This document shows, one piece after another, positions 24,436 to 33,255 of a stretch of 64,000 nt of DNA. The first letter of the stretch is position 1. Every line of letters starts with the position of its first letter. Below the pieces are notes generated by a model. That model was given only the letters and a program-made list of their open reading frames with translations. It was not told the origin of the DNA and did not search any database. Source of the DNA: Limnohabitans sp. G3-2 (GTDB lineage Bacteria > Pseudomonadota > Gammaproteobacteria > Burkholderiales > Burkholderiaceae_C); contig NZ_NESG01000005.1 in assembly GCF_002778275.1 (NCBI RefSeq), positions 248,001-312,000 on the forward strand. The letters run 5' to 3'. Position numbers and translations under genes: made by a program.

Positions 24436-26025
24436 TCATGGGGTGCATGTGTCCGCCAAATCTGACGGGCTCAACTGGTACTGCTGGCACAAGGCCAAAA
24501 ATGCGGGCAATGCCGGGTCGATGCCCGTCTCTTGTTCCAACAACTCGGCCACGCGCGGGGCCATGCGGGCGGCCAGGCGGGCATCCAAAAACAAAACACG
24601 CCAGCGCCGTGCCAACATGTCTTCGACGGTGACGGCCCATTCTGAACGCGCAGCGTAACGCACCACCGCAGCCGTCAAGCCCAGCCCCAACAGCTCTTCG
24701 GAGCCCGGGGCATTGGCCACTTGGCCGGCTTGCGTGCCCAACAGGTGCAAGCCCGGGCCATCCCTCAAACTCACCGCCGGGGTGCCGGGCGGGGGCGCAC
24801 CAAACAAGGTGTGCTGCGCGGTGCGGGCATTGCGCAGCGGCGCAGACACATCACCCTGACGCACCAATTCGTCCATCACCTCCAGCGCCATGCTGCGGTA
24901 AGTGGTCCATTTGCCGCCGGTCACGGTGACGAAACCGGGCGCCTCACGCGTGATCAAATGTTCGCGTGACAGGCGCGCAGTTCCACCCGCAGCGGCCGAA
25001 CCACCGCCCACCAAGGGGCGCAAACCGACCCACACGCTTTGGATGTCTTGGGCCCGCAAGCACACGCCCAAAGCCTGCTGCGTTTCTTGCAACAAAAAGG
25101 CCAACTCTTCGGCCATGGGACGCGGCTCGAGCGGCGCATCGTCCCTCGGCGTGTCGGTGGTGCCAATCACCGTGGCCCCCAACCAGGGCACGGCAAAGAG
25201 GACTCGGCCATCCGAAGTGCGCGGCACCAACACGGCTTCTTTCAAAGGCAGCAGCGCACGGTCCACCACCCAGTGCACGCCCTGGCTCGGCTTGACCAAA
25301 GCCGGCATGGCCTGCGCTGGGCTTGCAGCCGGCAAGGCCAGCTGCCGCAGCGCATCGACCCAGACCCCGGTCGCGTTCACCACGCAGGCGGCTTGGAGCG
25401 TGGCGGTTTGGCCACTCAGGCCGTCTTGCAACTGCACTTGCCAGCCATCGCCATGCCGCACCATGCCCACCACCCGCACATGGTTGCGCACCCGCGCACC
25501 ACCGGCTTGTGCGGTTTGGGCCAAAGCCAGGGCCAAGCGCGCATCCTCAAACTGACCATCCCAATAGCGCACTGCAGCCACGGTGCCGGGCAGCACAGGG
25601 ACCGAGGCGCTCAGCTCAGCCCCATGGAGCATCTCTGTGGCCCCGAGGCTCAAGCGACCCGCCAGCCATTGGTAGAGTTTGAGGCCTGCCGTGGTCAGTG
25701 CCCACGACCACCAGCTTCGCTCGTGCACCACAAACGGCAAAGGCTGCGCCAAATGCGGTGCCAGGCCCAGCACAATCGCCCGCTCTCGCAGCGCCTCACG
25801 CACCAACTTGAAACGCCCTTGCGCCAGATAACGGACGCCGCCATGCAGCAATTTGGTTGAACGCGACGATGTGCCGCTCGCAAAATCACGCGCCTCGACC
25901 AGCGCCACTTGGCGCCCCTCCAAGGCGGCCTGAACAGCCACACCCAATCCGGTGGCACCGCCACCGACCACCAGCACATCGCAAGGTTCTAGGGTCCAGT
26001 CTGAAAGCGAAAGTCGAGGGCTCAT
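24436..26025 (-). CDS. glpD: Aerobic glycerol-3-phosphate dehydrogenase
   Basis: The 529-residue flavoenzyme has the FAD-binding 'VLVVGGGATGLGVAVQAALE' at residues 18-37, then 'FASGTSSRSTKLLHGGVRYL', the diagnostic GlpD stretch. The C-terminal DAO_C domain begins near residue 400. It oxidises sn-glycerol-3-phosphate to dihydroxyacetone phosphate at the inner membrane and feeds electrons to ubiquinone. It is divergent from a DeoR-type regulator followed by glpK, the normal glycerol regulon partners. Confidence 0.95.
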   Translation of the reverse strand: MSPRLSLSDWTLEPCDVLVVGGGATGLGVAVQAALEGRQVALVEARDFASGTSSRSTKLLHGGVRYLAQGRFKLVREALRERAIVLGLAPHLAQPLPFVVHERSWWSWALTTAGLKLYQWLAGRLSLGATEMLHGAELSASVPVLPGTVAAVRYWDGQFEDARLALALAQTAQAGGARVRNHVRVVGMVRHGDGWQVQLQDGLSGQTATLQAACVVNATGVWVDALRQLALPAASPAQAMPALVKPSQGVHWVVDRALLPLKEAVLVPRTSDGRVLFAVPWLGATVIGTTDTPRDDAPLEPRPMAEELAFLLQETQQALGVCLRAQDIQSVWVGLRPLVGGGSAAAGGTARLSREHLITREAPGFVTVTGGKWTTYRSMALEVMDELVRQGDVSAPLRNARTAQHTLFGAPPPGTPAVSLRDGPGLHLLGTQAGQVANAPGSEELLGLGLTAAVVRYAARSEWAVTVEDMLARRWRVLFLDARLAARMAPRVAELLEQETGIDPALPAFLALCQQYQLSPSDLADTCTP

Positions 26026-26115
26026 GGGGCGCGAAAATGTTTCTTTTTTTTCGTTTATTTTCTTTTATGTGTTTATACAGGGGGTCCAGATGATCACATA
26101 TGATCGTTATCCCTG
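26026..26115. promoter_or_regulatory. glpD–glpR divergent promoter region
   Basis: The gap is much more AT-rich than its surroundings (T-runs at 26041-26075) and contains an imperfect palindrome GATCA-CATA-TGATC at 26092-26105. A GlpR operator here is likely by position, but the exact site is not certain. Confidence 0.45.
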
Positions 26116-26958
26116 ATGGCCATCCCTGGAAAAAGCGGTACAACCAGCGCCATGACCATGGCACTCAATCCAAGACAACAGGCCATGCTGCAGCACGTGC
26201 GTGAACGCGGCAGCCTCAAAACCGAGGCCTTGGCCGCCCAATTCGAGACCACGCTGCAGACCATCCGCCGCGACATCCAGCGCTTGACGGAAACCGGCGC
26301 GCTCGAGCGCTTTCATGGCGGGGTTCGCGCCATCGACAGCAGCGCACGCAACACCACCTATGCCCAACGCCAACGCACCCATGCCCTGGCCAAACAGCGC
26401 ATTGCACGCACCGTGGCCGCCGCCATCCCCCCCGGGGCGAGTCTGTTCATGAACATTGGCACCACGGTGGAAGCGGTGGCCAGCGAATTGCTGCACCACG
26501 CCGACCTGCGCGTGATCACCAACAATTTGCATGTGGCCCAGACCTTGACCGCCAACCCCCAATGCGAAGTCCTCATGGCAGGCGGCACAGTGCGCCACGA
26601 AGACTTGGGTGTGGTGGGAGAGGCGGCGCTGTCGTTCATCCGCCAATTCAAGGTCGACATTGGCCTCATCGGCATCAGCGGGATCGACGCGGACGGCACG
26701 CTCAGAGACTTTGACATGCGCGAAGTCATGGTGGCCCGCGCCATTGTCGAGCAGTCGCGGCAAGTCTGGTTGGTGGCAGACCACAGCAAATTTGGCCGCG
26801 CGGCCATGATCGAGATGGCCCCCTTGAAAGCCTTGCACACCCTGTTCACCGACGCCCCCCTGTCGCCCGACTTTGAACAACTGCTGCGCGACCAATCTGT
26901 CCGCTGTGTCCTGGCCCCCGCCAAAGACGCCGCGCCTGGCACCCCCTCAGACACTTGA
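26116..26958 (+). CDS. glpR: DeoR-family regulator, GlpR-like
   Basis: The roughly 280-residue repressor has an N-terminal HTH ('ALAAQFETTLQTIRRDIQRL') and the DeoR C-terminal sugar-phosphate sensor domain with 'LFMNIGTTVEAVASELL' and 'WLVADHSKFGRAAM'. Starts at 26152 or 26158 ('MALNPRQQ...') are also possible and closer to homologues; no clear ribosome-binding site decides. Placement between divergent glpD and downstream glpK supports a glycerol-3-phosphate-responsive repressor. The gene name is inferred mainly from this context. Confidence 0.85.
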   Translation: MAIPGKSGTTSAMTMALNPRQQAMLQHVRERGSLKTEALAAQFETTLQTIRRDIQRLTETGALERFHGGVRAIDSSARNTTYAQRQRTHALAKQRIARTVAAAIPPGASLFMNIGTTVEAVASELLHHADLRVITNNLHVAQTLTANPQCEVLMAGGTVRHEDLGVVGEAALSFIRQFKVDIGLIGISGIDADGTLRDFDMREVMVARAIVEQSRQVWLVADHSKFGRAAMIEMAPLKALHTLFTDAPLSPDFEQLLRDQSVRCVLAPAKDAAPGTPSDT

Positions 26959-26961
26959 ACC

Positions 26962-28467
26962 ATGACACACCCCACTTATTTGCTGGCACTCGACCAAGGG
27001 ACTTCCAGCTCCCGAGCCATCGTCTTTGACGACCGCGGCCGCATCGTCGGCACCGCGCAGCAAGAGTTTGCGCAAATCTTTCCACAGCCCGGCTGGGTCG
27101 AGCACGACCCCATGGCCATCTGGCACAGCCAACGCGACACGGCGCAACAGGTGTTGGCGCAGTGCGGCCTCAAACCCTCGGACATCCGCGGCGTGGGCAT
27201 CACCAACCAGCGCGAAACCACGCTGCTCTGGAGCCGCCGCACCGGGCTGCCGCTGCACAACGCCATCGTTTGGCAAGACCGCCGCACCGAAGCCATGTGC
27301 CAAGCGTGGCGCGACCAGGGCGCAGAGCAGCGCGTCCAAGAACGCACCGGCTTGCGTTTGGACCCTTATTTTTCGGCCACCAAACTGCGCTGGCTGCTCG
27401 ACCACATTCCTGGCGCACGCGCGCAAGCCGAGGCCGGCGAGCTGGCCTTTGGCACGGTGGACAGCTGGTTGATCTGGCAACTCACGGGCGGCCAAAGTCA
27501 CAGCACCGACATCAGCAACGCCAGCCGCACGCTGCTGTTCAACATCCACACCGGGCAGTGGGACGACGATTTGTTGGCCTTGTTCGACATCCCGCGTGCC
27601 GTCTTGCCGCAGGTGCAAGCCTCCGTCTCAGAATTTGGTCGGGTGCAAAACGGCTTGCTGGGCGAAGGCCCCGGCCCCGTGATTAGTGGCGTGGCGGGTG
27701 ACCAGCAGTCGGCCCTGCTGGGCCAGGCCGGGCTGCGCGCCGGCGATGTGAAGAACACCTACGGCACGGGCTGCTTCATGCTCATGCACACCGGCTCGGT
27801 GGCGCTGCAAAGCGACAGCGGGCTGATCACCACATGCGCTGCGCAATTGCAAAGCCAAGCGCCCATCGACTATGCCCTGGAAGGCAGCGTGTTCATCGGG
27901 GGTGCGGTGGTGCAGTGGCTGCGCGACGGCCTCCAAGCGATTGCCCACAGCAGCGAGGTCGAAGCCCTGGCAGCCCGTGTGCAGAGCAGCGACGGCGTGG
28001 TGCTGGTGCCCGCATTTGCCGGCTTGGGCGCGCCCTATTGGTTGCCCCATGCCCGCGGCAGCATCCAAGGGCTGACGCGGGGCAGCACCGTGGCGCACAT
28101 TGCCCGCGCCGCCCTCGAGAGCATCGCCCTGCAAAGCACGGTGCTGCTGCAGGCCATGCAAAAAGACGCCCGGCATTTGCCCCATTTGCAAGTCGCCGCC
28201 CTGCGTGTGGACGGTGGGGCCTGCGCGAACAACCTGCTCATGCAACTGCAAGCCGACCTGATGGGCTTGCCCGTCATCCGTCCCCAAACCACCGAGACCA
28301 CCGCCTTAGGCGCGGCGGTGTTGGCAGGGCTGCAACAAGGGGTGTTCAAACACGCGGGCGAACTGCGTGAACGCCTGGCCACCGAGCGGGTCTTTGAACC
28401 CCAATGGAGCCGCGACCAAGCGCAGGCCAAACTGGCCGAATGGGATGCAGCGGTTCAGCGCAGTTGA
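26962..28467 (+). CDS. glpK: Glycerol kinase
   Basis: The 501-residue FGGY kinase starts '[20 protein letters not shown]', the phosphate-binding loop of GlpK. Further landmarks are '[20 protein letters not shown]', '[13 protein letters not shown]' and the C-terminal '[19 protein letters not shown]'. Length and blocks match GlpK rather than other FGGY sugars. It phosphorylates glycerol to sn-glycerol-3-phosphate, the substrate of the divergent glpD. It starts three bases after the regulator gene ends, so the pair is co-transcribed. No GlpF permease gene is adjacent. Confidence 0.96.
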   Translation: MTHPTYLLALDQGTSSSRAIVFDDRGRIVGTAQQEFAQIFPQPGWVEHDPMAIWHSQRDTAQQVLAQCGLKPSDIRGVGITNQRETTLLWSRRTGLPLHNAIVWQDRRTEAMCQAWRDQGAEQRVQERTGLRLDPYFSATKLRWLLDHIPGARAQAEAGELAFGTVDSWLIWQLTGGQSHSTDISNASRTLLFNIHTGQWDDDLLALFDIPRAVLPQVQASVSEFGRVQNGLLGEGPGPVISGVAGDQQSALLGQAGLRAGDVKNTYGTGCFMLMHTGSVALQSDSGLITTCAAQLQSQAPIDYALEGSVFIGGAVVQWLRDGLQAIAHSSEVEALAARVQSSDGVVLVPAFAGLGAPYWLPHARGSIQGLTRGSTVAHIARAALESIALQSTVLLQAMQKDARHLPHLQVAALRVDGGACANNLLMQLQADLMGLPVIRPQTTETTALGAAVLAGLQQGVFKHAGELRERLATERVFEPQWSRDQAQAKLAEWDAAVQRS

Positions 28468-28473
28468 ACCCTG

Positions 28474-28511
28474 TTGAGCCTGGCGCCCGCCAGCGATGGC
28501 CCCAGGCTCAA
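28474..28511. terminator. Hairpin between convergent glpK and Bug gene
   Basis: TTGAGCCTGG (28474-28483) and CCAGGCTCAA (28502-28511) form a perfect 10-bp stem with an 18-base loop that overlaps the Bug stop codon. There is no long T-run, so it may act as a weak bidirectional terminator or 3'-end stabiliser. Confidence 0.5.
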
Positions 28512-29536
28512 AGTTGGTCGATCTTGATGCCCTGCTGTCGGACCACTTTTTGCCAAGCGCTCAGGTCACTGCGGATGAATTTGTCCATGTAAGCCACGCC
28601 TGCGGGCGCGGCTTCCAACGCATCGTTTTTCAAGCGGGCCTGCACATCGGGCATGGCGGTCACTTTGACCAAGGCCTGGTTCAGGCGCTCCACCACATCG
28701 CTGGGGGTACCTTTGGGGGCCACCAAACCAAAATAGTTCAAGGCCGTCAAATCGGCCAAATTTTGCTCGGCCAGTCCCGGCACTTGGGGAAACATGGGGT
28801 GGCGCTGACCGGTGGTGACCGCCAAGGCTTTGATGCGCCCATCGCGAACCAAGGGGGCCAAGGCCGGAATGGTGCCGGTCAGCACATGGATTTGCCCGCC
28901 CACCATGTCCACCGTGGCCGGCGCGATGCCCCGATAAGGGATGTGCACAATCGACACCCCCTGCTGCGCCTTGAGTTGCTCCAGCACCAAGTGGTTGATG
29001 CCCCCTGCACCGGCCGAACCGTAATTGAGCTGACCCGGCCGGGTTTTGGCGTACGCCACCAATTCGGCCAAATTGTTGACCGGCAAGTCTTTGTGGCAAG
29101 CCCACATCAAGGGGCCCTGCGCCACCATGCCGATGTTGGTGAAACTGCTCATGGGGTCGTAGCCAGCCGTGGGCAAAACGGCCGGCACGGTGGTGTAAGG
29201 GGCGGCCACCAACAACAAGGTGTAGCCATCGGGCGGGCTTTGGGCCACAAATTGGGCGCCAATGGCCCCCGAAGCCCCAGTTTTGTTGTCCACCACGACC
29301 GAAACGTTGAGCAGCTCACCCAATTTTTGCGCCAACAAGCGCCCCATGGCATCGGTTCCGGCACCCGGTGCAAAAGGCACGATGATTTTGACGGGCTTTT
29401 CAGGGTAAAGGGCAGCGCGTGCGCCCGTCGCCACCCACACGGCGCCTGCCGCGCCTGACAGCAACACGCGGCGACGCGAAGGCCATAAGGCAGGTGGAAA
29501 CTTTTCAGGACGGCTCAGAGGGGGTACAGGGTTCAT
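28508..29536 (-). CDS. Bug/TctC family tripartite tricarboxylate binding protein
   Basis: The 342-residue periplasmic protein has an N-terminal arginine pair and hydrophobic leader ('PSRRRVLLSGAAGAVWVATG'). Bug landmarks are 'YPEKPVKIIVPFAPGAGTDA' and 'VVVDNKTGASGAIGAQFVAQ', then 'LNYGSAGAGGINHLVLEQL'. It is an orphan with no TctAB genes beside it, convergent with glpK. The ligand is unknown; members bind dicarboxylates, aromatic acids or amides. Confidence 0.93.
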   Translation of the reverse strand: MNPVPPLSRPEKFPPALWPSRRRVLLSGAAGAVWVATGARAALYPEKPVKIIVPFAPGAGTDAMGRLLAQKLGELLNVSVVVDNKTGASGAIGAQFVAQSPPDGYTLLLVAAPYTTVPAVLPTAGYDPMSSFTNIGMVAQGPLMWACHKDLPVNNLAELVAYAKTRPGQLNYGSAGAGGINHLVLEQLKAQQGVSIVHIPYRGIAPATVDMVGGQIHVLTGTIPALAPLVRDGRIKALAVTTGQRHPMFPQVPGLAEQNLADLTALNYFGLVAPKGTPSDVVERLNQALVKVTAMPDVQARLKNDALEAAPAGVAYMDKFIRSDLSAWQKVVRQQGIKIDQL

Positions 29537-29680
29537 TCATCACCTCGGCAAATGGCAGCATTTTGACGGCACCCCATGTCAAACGAATGACTTGGGTCGC
29601 CAGTCCCAGACAAACGGTCCATTTTCATTAAAAAACCGGGAACGGCTGGCAATTTGGAAAAAGGGCGGGCACACCACCAC

Positions 29681-29715
29681 AAAAAAACCCCGCCATGTTG
29701 CCATGGCGGGGTTTT
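29681..29715 (-). terminator. Rho-independent terminator of second porin gene
   Basis: On the minus strand CCCCGCCATG, loop GCAA, CATGGCGGGG is followed by seven T. The first porin's terminator differs in the middle of the stem (CGTG/CACG here CATG/CATG) with compensating changes on both sides and the same loop. Confidence 0.92.
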
Positions 29716-29731
29716 GTGCTTTTAACTCTCA

Positions 29732-29747
29732 GCTGGCTTGCGCCAGC
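29732..29747 (-). other. Conserved GNRA-loop hairpin in second porin 3' UTR
   Basis: On the minus strand GCTGGC-GCAA-GCCAGC forms a perfect 6-bp stem with a GCAA loop just after the porin stop. TGAGAGTTAAAAGC follows, as after the first porin, and then the terminator. Confidence 0.65.
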
Positions 29748-29753
29748 GTCAAA

Positions 29754-30911
29754 TTAGAAGGAGTGAGCAACGCCCAGGTCGAACGATGTGACTTTGGTGT
29801 TGCTCTTGCTGTTGTCAGCGTTGTAGCTGTTGTTCTTACGAGTCTGGCTGGCCACGTCTGTGTAAACGAATGTGCGCTTGCTCAGGTCGTACTTCACGCC
29901 CATACCAAACTTGTTGTCGTCTTGTTGACCAGCAGCACCGTTGCCGTTCCACACGCTGTAACCCACGCGCAGAGTGGCGGCGCCCATAGGCGCTGTAGCA
30001 CCCACGGTCCAGTTCTTGATCTTGCCGCCAGCAGCAACTTGCTTGGTAGTGCCACCAGTGTTCACAGCAGAAGATGCAGCTGCGAAAGTGCCGCCCAAAC
30101 GTTGCTCTTCAGCAGTGCCGCCTTTGATGGTGGCCGAAGAAGCGAACACCTTGGCAACGCCCAGATCGTAGTTACCGTAGACTTGCGTGATGGTGTCGTT
30201 GGCACGGTTGCGCTCGTTACCCACACCAACCACCAGAGGACCAGCAGCGTATGTCAGGTTGACAGACTGGGAAGTCTTGGAAGAACCAGCAGCAACTGCT
30301 GAAACTGCGTTTGTACCTTGCACGCCACCGGCGTCAGCAACAGCAGGAGCAGCAGCAACGGCAGCAGTTGCAACCTTACGTGGGGACATGGTCAACGACA
30401 ATGTCAAGCCGTTGATGGTGGGAGCTGTGTAAAAGATACCTTGGTCGATACGGCCTTCGCCACCAGCGGCGTAGTCGGTCGCGAAACCAGCAGCGTACAC
30501 GCTACCAGCCACGGTGGTCACGCCCCATGGGTCAGAGTTGCCGCCGTTAGCCAATTGCAGTGCTGTCAGGCCACGGCCCAACATCACGGTACCGAAACCG
30601 CCGCTCAAACCCACGCGTGTCTCGCCTTGGAACAGGGGACGTGCGCCAGCAGCCTCTGGTGTGCCAGTGGTTGGGTCAAAACGCATTTGTGCATTGGCCA
30701 TGGCTTTCAAGCCGCCGCCCAGGTCTTCGGTCACGCCGAAAGCAACGCGGTTGTTGTTGCCAGAGCCAACGGACATCTTGGCTGTATCAGGCTTAACTTG
30801 GTTAACGTTTTTGATACCCACGTCCAAAACGCCAGAGATGGTCACGGTGGACTGAGCGAAAGCAGCGCCTGTGGCAGCGATAGCAGCCAGAGCAATCAGA
30901 GTTTTTTTCAT
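29754..30911 (-). CDS. Gram-negative porin
   Basis: The 385-residue outer-membrane porin has an intact signal peptide ('MKKTLIALAAIAATGAAFAQ') and mature start 'STVTISGVLDVGIKNVNQVK'. 'GFGTVMLGRGLTALQLANGG' lies in the constriction-loop region, and the C-terminus 'VTSFDLGVAHSF' ends in Phe. The ATG at 30911 has GGAG ten bases upstream; an ATG five codons earlier is less likely. It forms a trimeric general-diffusion channel. It is monocistronic with its own long leader and strong terminator, and is the intact counterpart of the truncated porin at 3.9 kb. Confidence 0.95.
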   Translation of the reverse strand: MKKTLIALAAIAATGAAFAQSTVTISGVLDVGIKNVNQVKPDTAKMSVGSGNNNRVAFGVTEDLGGGLKAMANAQMRFDPTTGTPEAAGARPLFQGETRVGLSGGFGTVMLGRGLTALQLANGGNSDPWGVTTVAGSVYAAGFATDYAAGGEGRIDQGIFYTAPTINGLTLSLTMSPRKVATAAVAAAPAVADAGGVQGTNAVSAVAAGSSKTSQSVNLTYAAGPLVVGVGNERNRANDTITQVYGNYDLGVAKVFASSATIKGGTAEEQRLGGTFAAASSAVNTGGTTKQVAAGGKIKNWTVGATAPMGAATLRVGYSVWNGNGAAGQQDDNKFGMGVKYDLSKRTFVYTDVASQTRKNNSYNADNSKSNTKVTSFDLGVAHSF

Positions 30912-31268
30912 TGCAAATTTCTCCAAAGATTAAAAAAGAGCTTCGTATCCACCAGGTGAAAAACACCCATCTGAACGCTTAGCCAACCTCCAAATTCGGA
31001 AGGTTGAGCTATTGCACCAGAGCAAGACCACTTTTCAAAGAACTTCCATGAATAAAAGGTCTTTTCGTTGCACGAATGCAACAAATCAGGTGCACCAGAG
31101 ACTTTTCCCACCCTTCATTTCCATTTTTATCAATCAATTCAAGCATTTGGCGGATTTTCAGAAGGCATCGCTTGAATACAGCGCTGTGAGCTTCAGGGTG
31201 TTTGGGCTGGCGCGGCGCAAGAAACCCAGAAGACTCCATTAAAGTTCGGCACTCACCAAAGGTTTTGC
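30912..31268. promoter_or_regulatory. Porin/coq7 divergent region with two palindromes
   Basis: This 357-base gap holds no gene. On the porin side a hairpin CAACCTCC-n6-GGAAGGTTG (30984-31006) would lie in the leader RNA. TTGAAA followed 18 bases later by CAATAG on the minus strand is a candidate promoter. A perfect inverted repeat GTTGCA-CGAA-TGCAAC lies at 31067-31082, similar to the site before the peptide operon. Such length and structure suit regulated porin expression. Confidence 0.5.
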
Positions 31269-31895
31269 ATGTCCACCAACGCTTTCATCTTGGCAGCCGA
31301 CAGCGCTTTGCGCACTTTGTTTGCCGAGCCGCGCGCCAGTCGGCCGACCCCGCAGGCCTCCAGGGCCGAGTTGGCGTTGACGGCGGACGAGCAACGTGAA
31401 TCGGCCGCACTGATGCGCGTGAACCATGTGGGGGAGGTGTGCGCCCAAGCGCTCTACACAGGACAGGCGCTGGCGTGTCAAAACCCTGCATTGCGCGCGC
31501 AGTTGGCCCAAGCCAGCCGAGAAGAGACCGACCACTTGGCGTGGACGCAGCAACGCCTGAACGAACTGAAGGGCCGCCCCTCTTTGCTCAACCCGCTTTG
31601 GTATGCAGGGGCGTTTGCCATTGGTTATGCCGCAGGCAAGCTGGGCGGCGATCAGGTGAGCTTGGGGTTTGTGGTGGAAACCGAGCGCCAAGTCGAAGCG
31701 CACCTGCAAAGCCACATGGACTTGCTGCCTGCGGCAGACAACGCCTCTCGCGCCATCGTGGCCCAAATGAAAGCCGACGAAATCGCCCACGCCCAGATGG
31801 CCATGAAGGCAGGGGCTGTGGCGCTGCCAGACCCCGTCAAGTCCCTGATGCAGCTGGCCGCCAAGGTGATGACCACCGTGGCGCAGCGGATTTGA
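31269..31895 (+). CDS. coq7: 2-polyprenyl-3-methyl-6-methoxy-1,4-benzoquinone monooxygenase
   Basis: The 208-residue di-iron hydroxylase performs a late ring hydroxylation in ubiquinone synthesis. Iron ligands are visible in '[15 protein letters not shown]', '[10 protein letters not shown]', '[20 protein letters not shown]' and '[13 protein letters not shown]'. Length fits bacterial Coq7 (UbiF-replacing type). It is monocistronic, with its own upstream gap and a convergent toxin gene 37 bases downstream. Confidence 0.93.
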   Translation: MSTNAFILAADSALRTLFAEPRASRPTPQASRAELALTADEQRESAALMRVNHVGEVCAQALYTGQALACQNPALRAQLAQASREETDHLAWTQQRLNELKGRPSLLNPLWYAGAFAIGYAAGKLGGDQVSLGFVVETERQVEAHLQSHMDLLPAADNASRAIVAQMKADEIAHAQMAMKAGAVALPDPVKSLMQLAAKVMTTVAQRI

Positions 31896-31932
31896 ACGGC
31901 CAGCACTGGCCAGTTCTTAGCTGATCAAACCA

Positions 31933-32436
31933 TCAACCCAATAAAGAAAGCGTTCGGCGCTCGAAGTTGTCCACGGTTTGCGCCAACATCGAAACATGGG
32001 CGTGCGCCGCACAGAGTGCCATGTGCAAAGTTGCTGGATGGTCGATGTACTCATGAACCATCAAATTGCGCAGTTTGCGAACGGCTAACCAGTCATCCGC
32101 GCTGCTCAGAAGTCCCAGTTTTTCTGCCCGGTCTAGGTTTTCGAGGGCAGCGCCCGCCCCCTCCTCCATGGCCTTGAGCCAAGCGGGCAAAAATTTATCG
32201 CCCAAGAGATCCTGCAGACGACCAAAACGCGCAACAAACGCATCAACACGCTCTGAAAAGTCAATGTCTTGCAAATGCGTGACCAACTCTTGCGGGTTGA
32301 AGGCTTGACGAAATAGCCTCGCATCTGTTTGCTGCAAATGCATCAATTCGGCTTTGGCAGTTCTGAGCAAACTGGCCAAACGCTCGCGGTCGCCCTTGGA
32401 CAGTTTGTCTTTCAGTGGCGGCCTTGTTGAACTCAT
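31933..32436 (-). CDS. HEPN-domain toxin, HepT-like
   Basis: The 167-residue protein carries 'VRKLRNLMVHEYIDHP' near residue 125. This contains the RX4HXY motif of HepT RNases, where the Tyr is the target of AMP modification by the partner MntA. Its start overlaps the nucleotidyltransferase stop by four bases. The first 60 residues are charged and helical and not otherwise recognised; HepT proteins are usually somewhat shorter (about 110-145 residues). RNase activity and growth inhibition are inferred from the family. Confidence 0.8.
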   Translation of the reverse strand: MSSTRPPLKDKLSKGDRERLASLLRTAKAELMHLQQTDARLFRQAFNPQELVTHLQDIDFSERVDAFVARFGRLQDLLGDKFLPAWLKAMEEGAGAALENLDRAEKLGLLSSADDWLAVRKLRNLMVHEYIDHPATLHMALCAAHAHVSMLAQTVDNFERRTLSLLG

Positions 32437-32735
32437 GTCAGCAACGCGCCTTCTGAAAGTGCGACGTCATCGATGGGCAAATGGTTTTGGTGCCCGCCCA
32501 ATAAACGGACATCCACTTTACGGCCATCCAGCTGTCGTTGCAATTGAGCGGCCAGCAAAGAAGCTTCCCAAGCCGGGTTATCGACCTCACCTTGAACCTG
32601 CACATGCAAGTCGATGTCTCCGCCCTTGGCCGAGTCATCCAAGCGAGAGCCAAACAAACGCACTTGCGCTCGATCGCCCCAGCGCAGCGCAACGGCCTGC
32701 TGAATGATGGCTTTTGAGCGAAGTGAAATTCTCAT
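32433..32735 (-). CDS. Minimal nucleotidyltransferase antitoxin, MntA-like
   Basis: The 100-residue protein has the polymerase-beta nucleotidyltransferase motif 'VRLFGSRLDDSAKGGDIDLH' at about residues 25-44, and a third acidic residue likely in 'KVDVRLLG'. The GS-to-DxD spacing is nine residues, one fewer than the textbook GSX10DXD. It precedes and overlaps the HEPN gene by ATGA, the order and coupling of MntA-HepT systems, in which MntA neutralises HepT by adding AMP to its Tyr. Confidence 0.82.
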   Translation of the reverse strand: MRISLRSKAIIQQAVALRWGDRAQVRLFGSRLDDSAKGGDIDLHVQVQGEVDNPAWEASLLAAQLQRQLDGRKVDVRLLGGHQNHLPIDDVALSEGALLT

Positions 32736-32753
32736 GCTTTGAGGATAGCGGAT

Positions 32754-33206
32754 TCAGTGCACTTCCACCAACTCAAAACTGGTGGTGATGTCGGCGCTCT
32801 TGCCCAGCATGATGCTGGCCGAACAATATTTGTCATGGCTCATGGCAATGGCCCGCTCCACCGCGCTGGCGGGCACGCCTTTGGCGGTGACGGTGAAGTG
32901 CATGTTGATCTTGGTGAAAACTTTGGGGTCCACCTCGGCGCGTTCGCTGCTGAGCTTGACGCTGCAGCCCCGCACGTCGTGCCGGCCCCTCTTTAATATG
33001 AGCACCACGTCGTAGGCGGTGCAGCCGCCTGTACCGGCCAAGAGCATTTCCATGGGGCGTGGCGCCAAGTTTTGGCCGCCGTTTTCAGGTTTCGCGGCGT
33101 CTGGTGCCCCATCCATGACGACCATGTGCCCAGAACCGGTCTCGGCCACAAAGCCCATGCCTGAGCGGGTACCGGCCGCGCCGGTCCAAGAAACTGTGCA
33201 TTCCAT
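32754..33206 (-). CDS. OsmC family protein
   Basis: The 150-residue protein has the two OsmC/Ohr catalytic cysteines, in 'LLAGTGGCTAYDVVLILKR' near residue 62 and 'MSHDKYCSASIMLGKSADIT' near 128. These form the peroxide-reducing dithiol in the family. It is closer to the YhfA-like subgroup than to Ohr, judging by length and 'APRPMEMLLAG'. It is encoded in a run of minus-strand genes, 18 bases after... the toxin pair lies downstream. It is probably a thiol peroxidase-like protein in the cytoplasm. Confidence 0.88.
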   Translation of the reverse strand: MECTVSWTGAAGTRSGMGFVAETGSGHMVVMDGAPDAAKPENGGQNLAPRPMEMLLAGTGGCTAYDVVLILKRGRHDVRGCSVKLSSERAEVDPKVFTKINMHFTVTAKGVPASAVERAIAMSHDKYCSASIMLGKSADITTSFELVEVH

Positions 33207-33255
33207 GTCGTGGTTCCTAGAATTTGTCCGTGTTGACTGTGTTTTTCAGGGCCGC

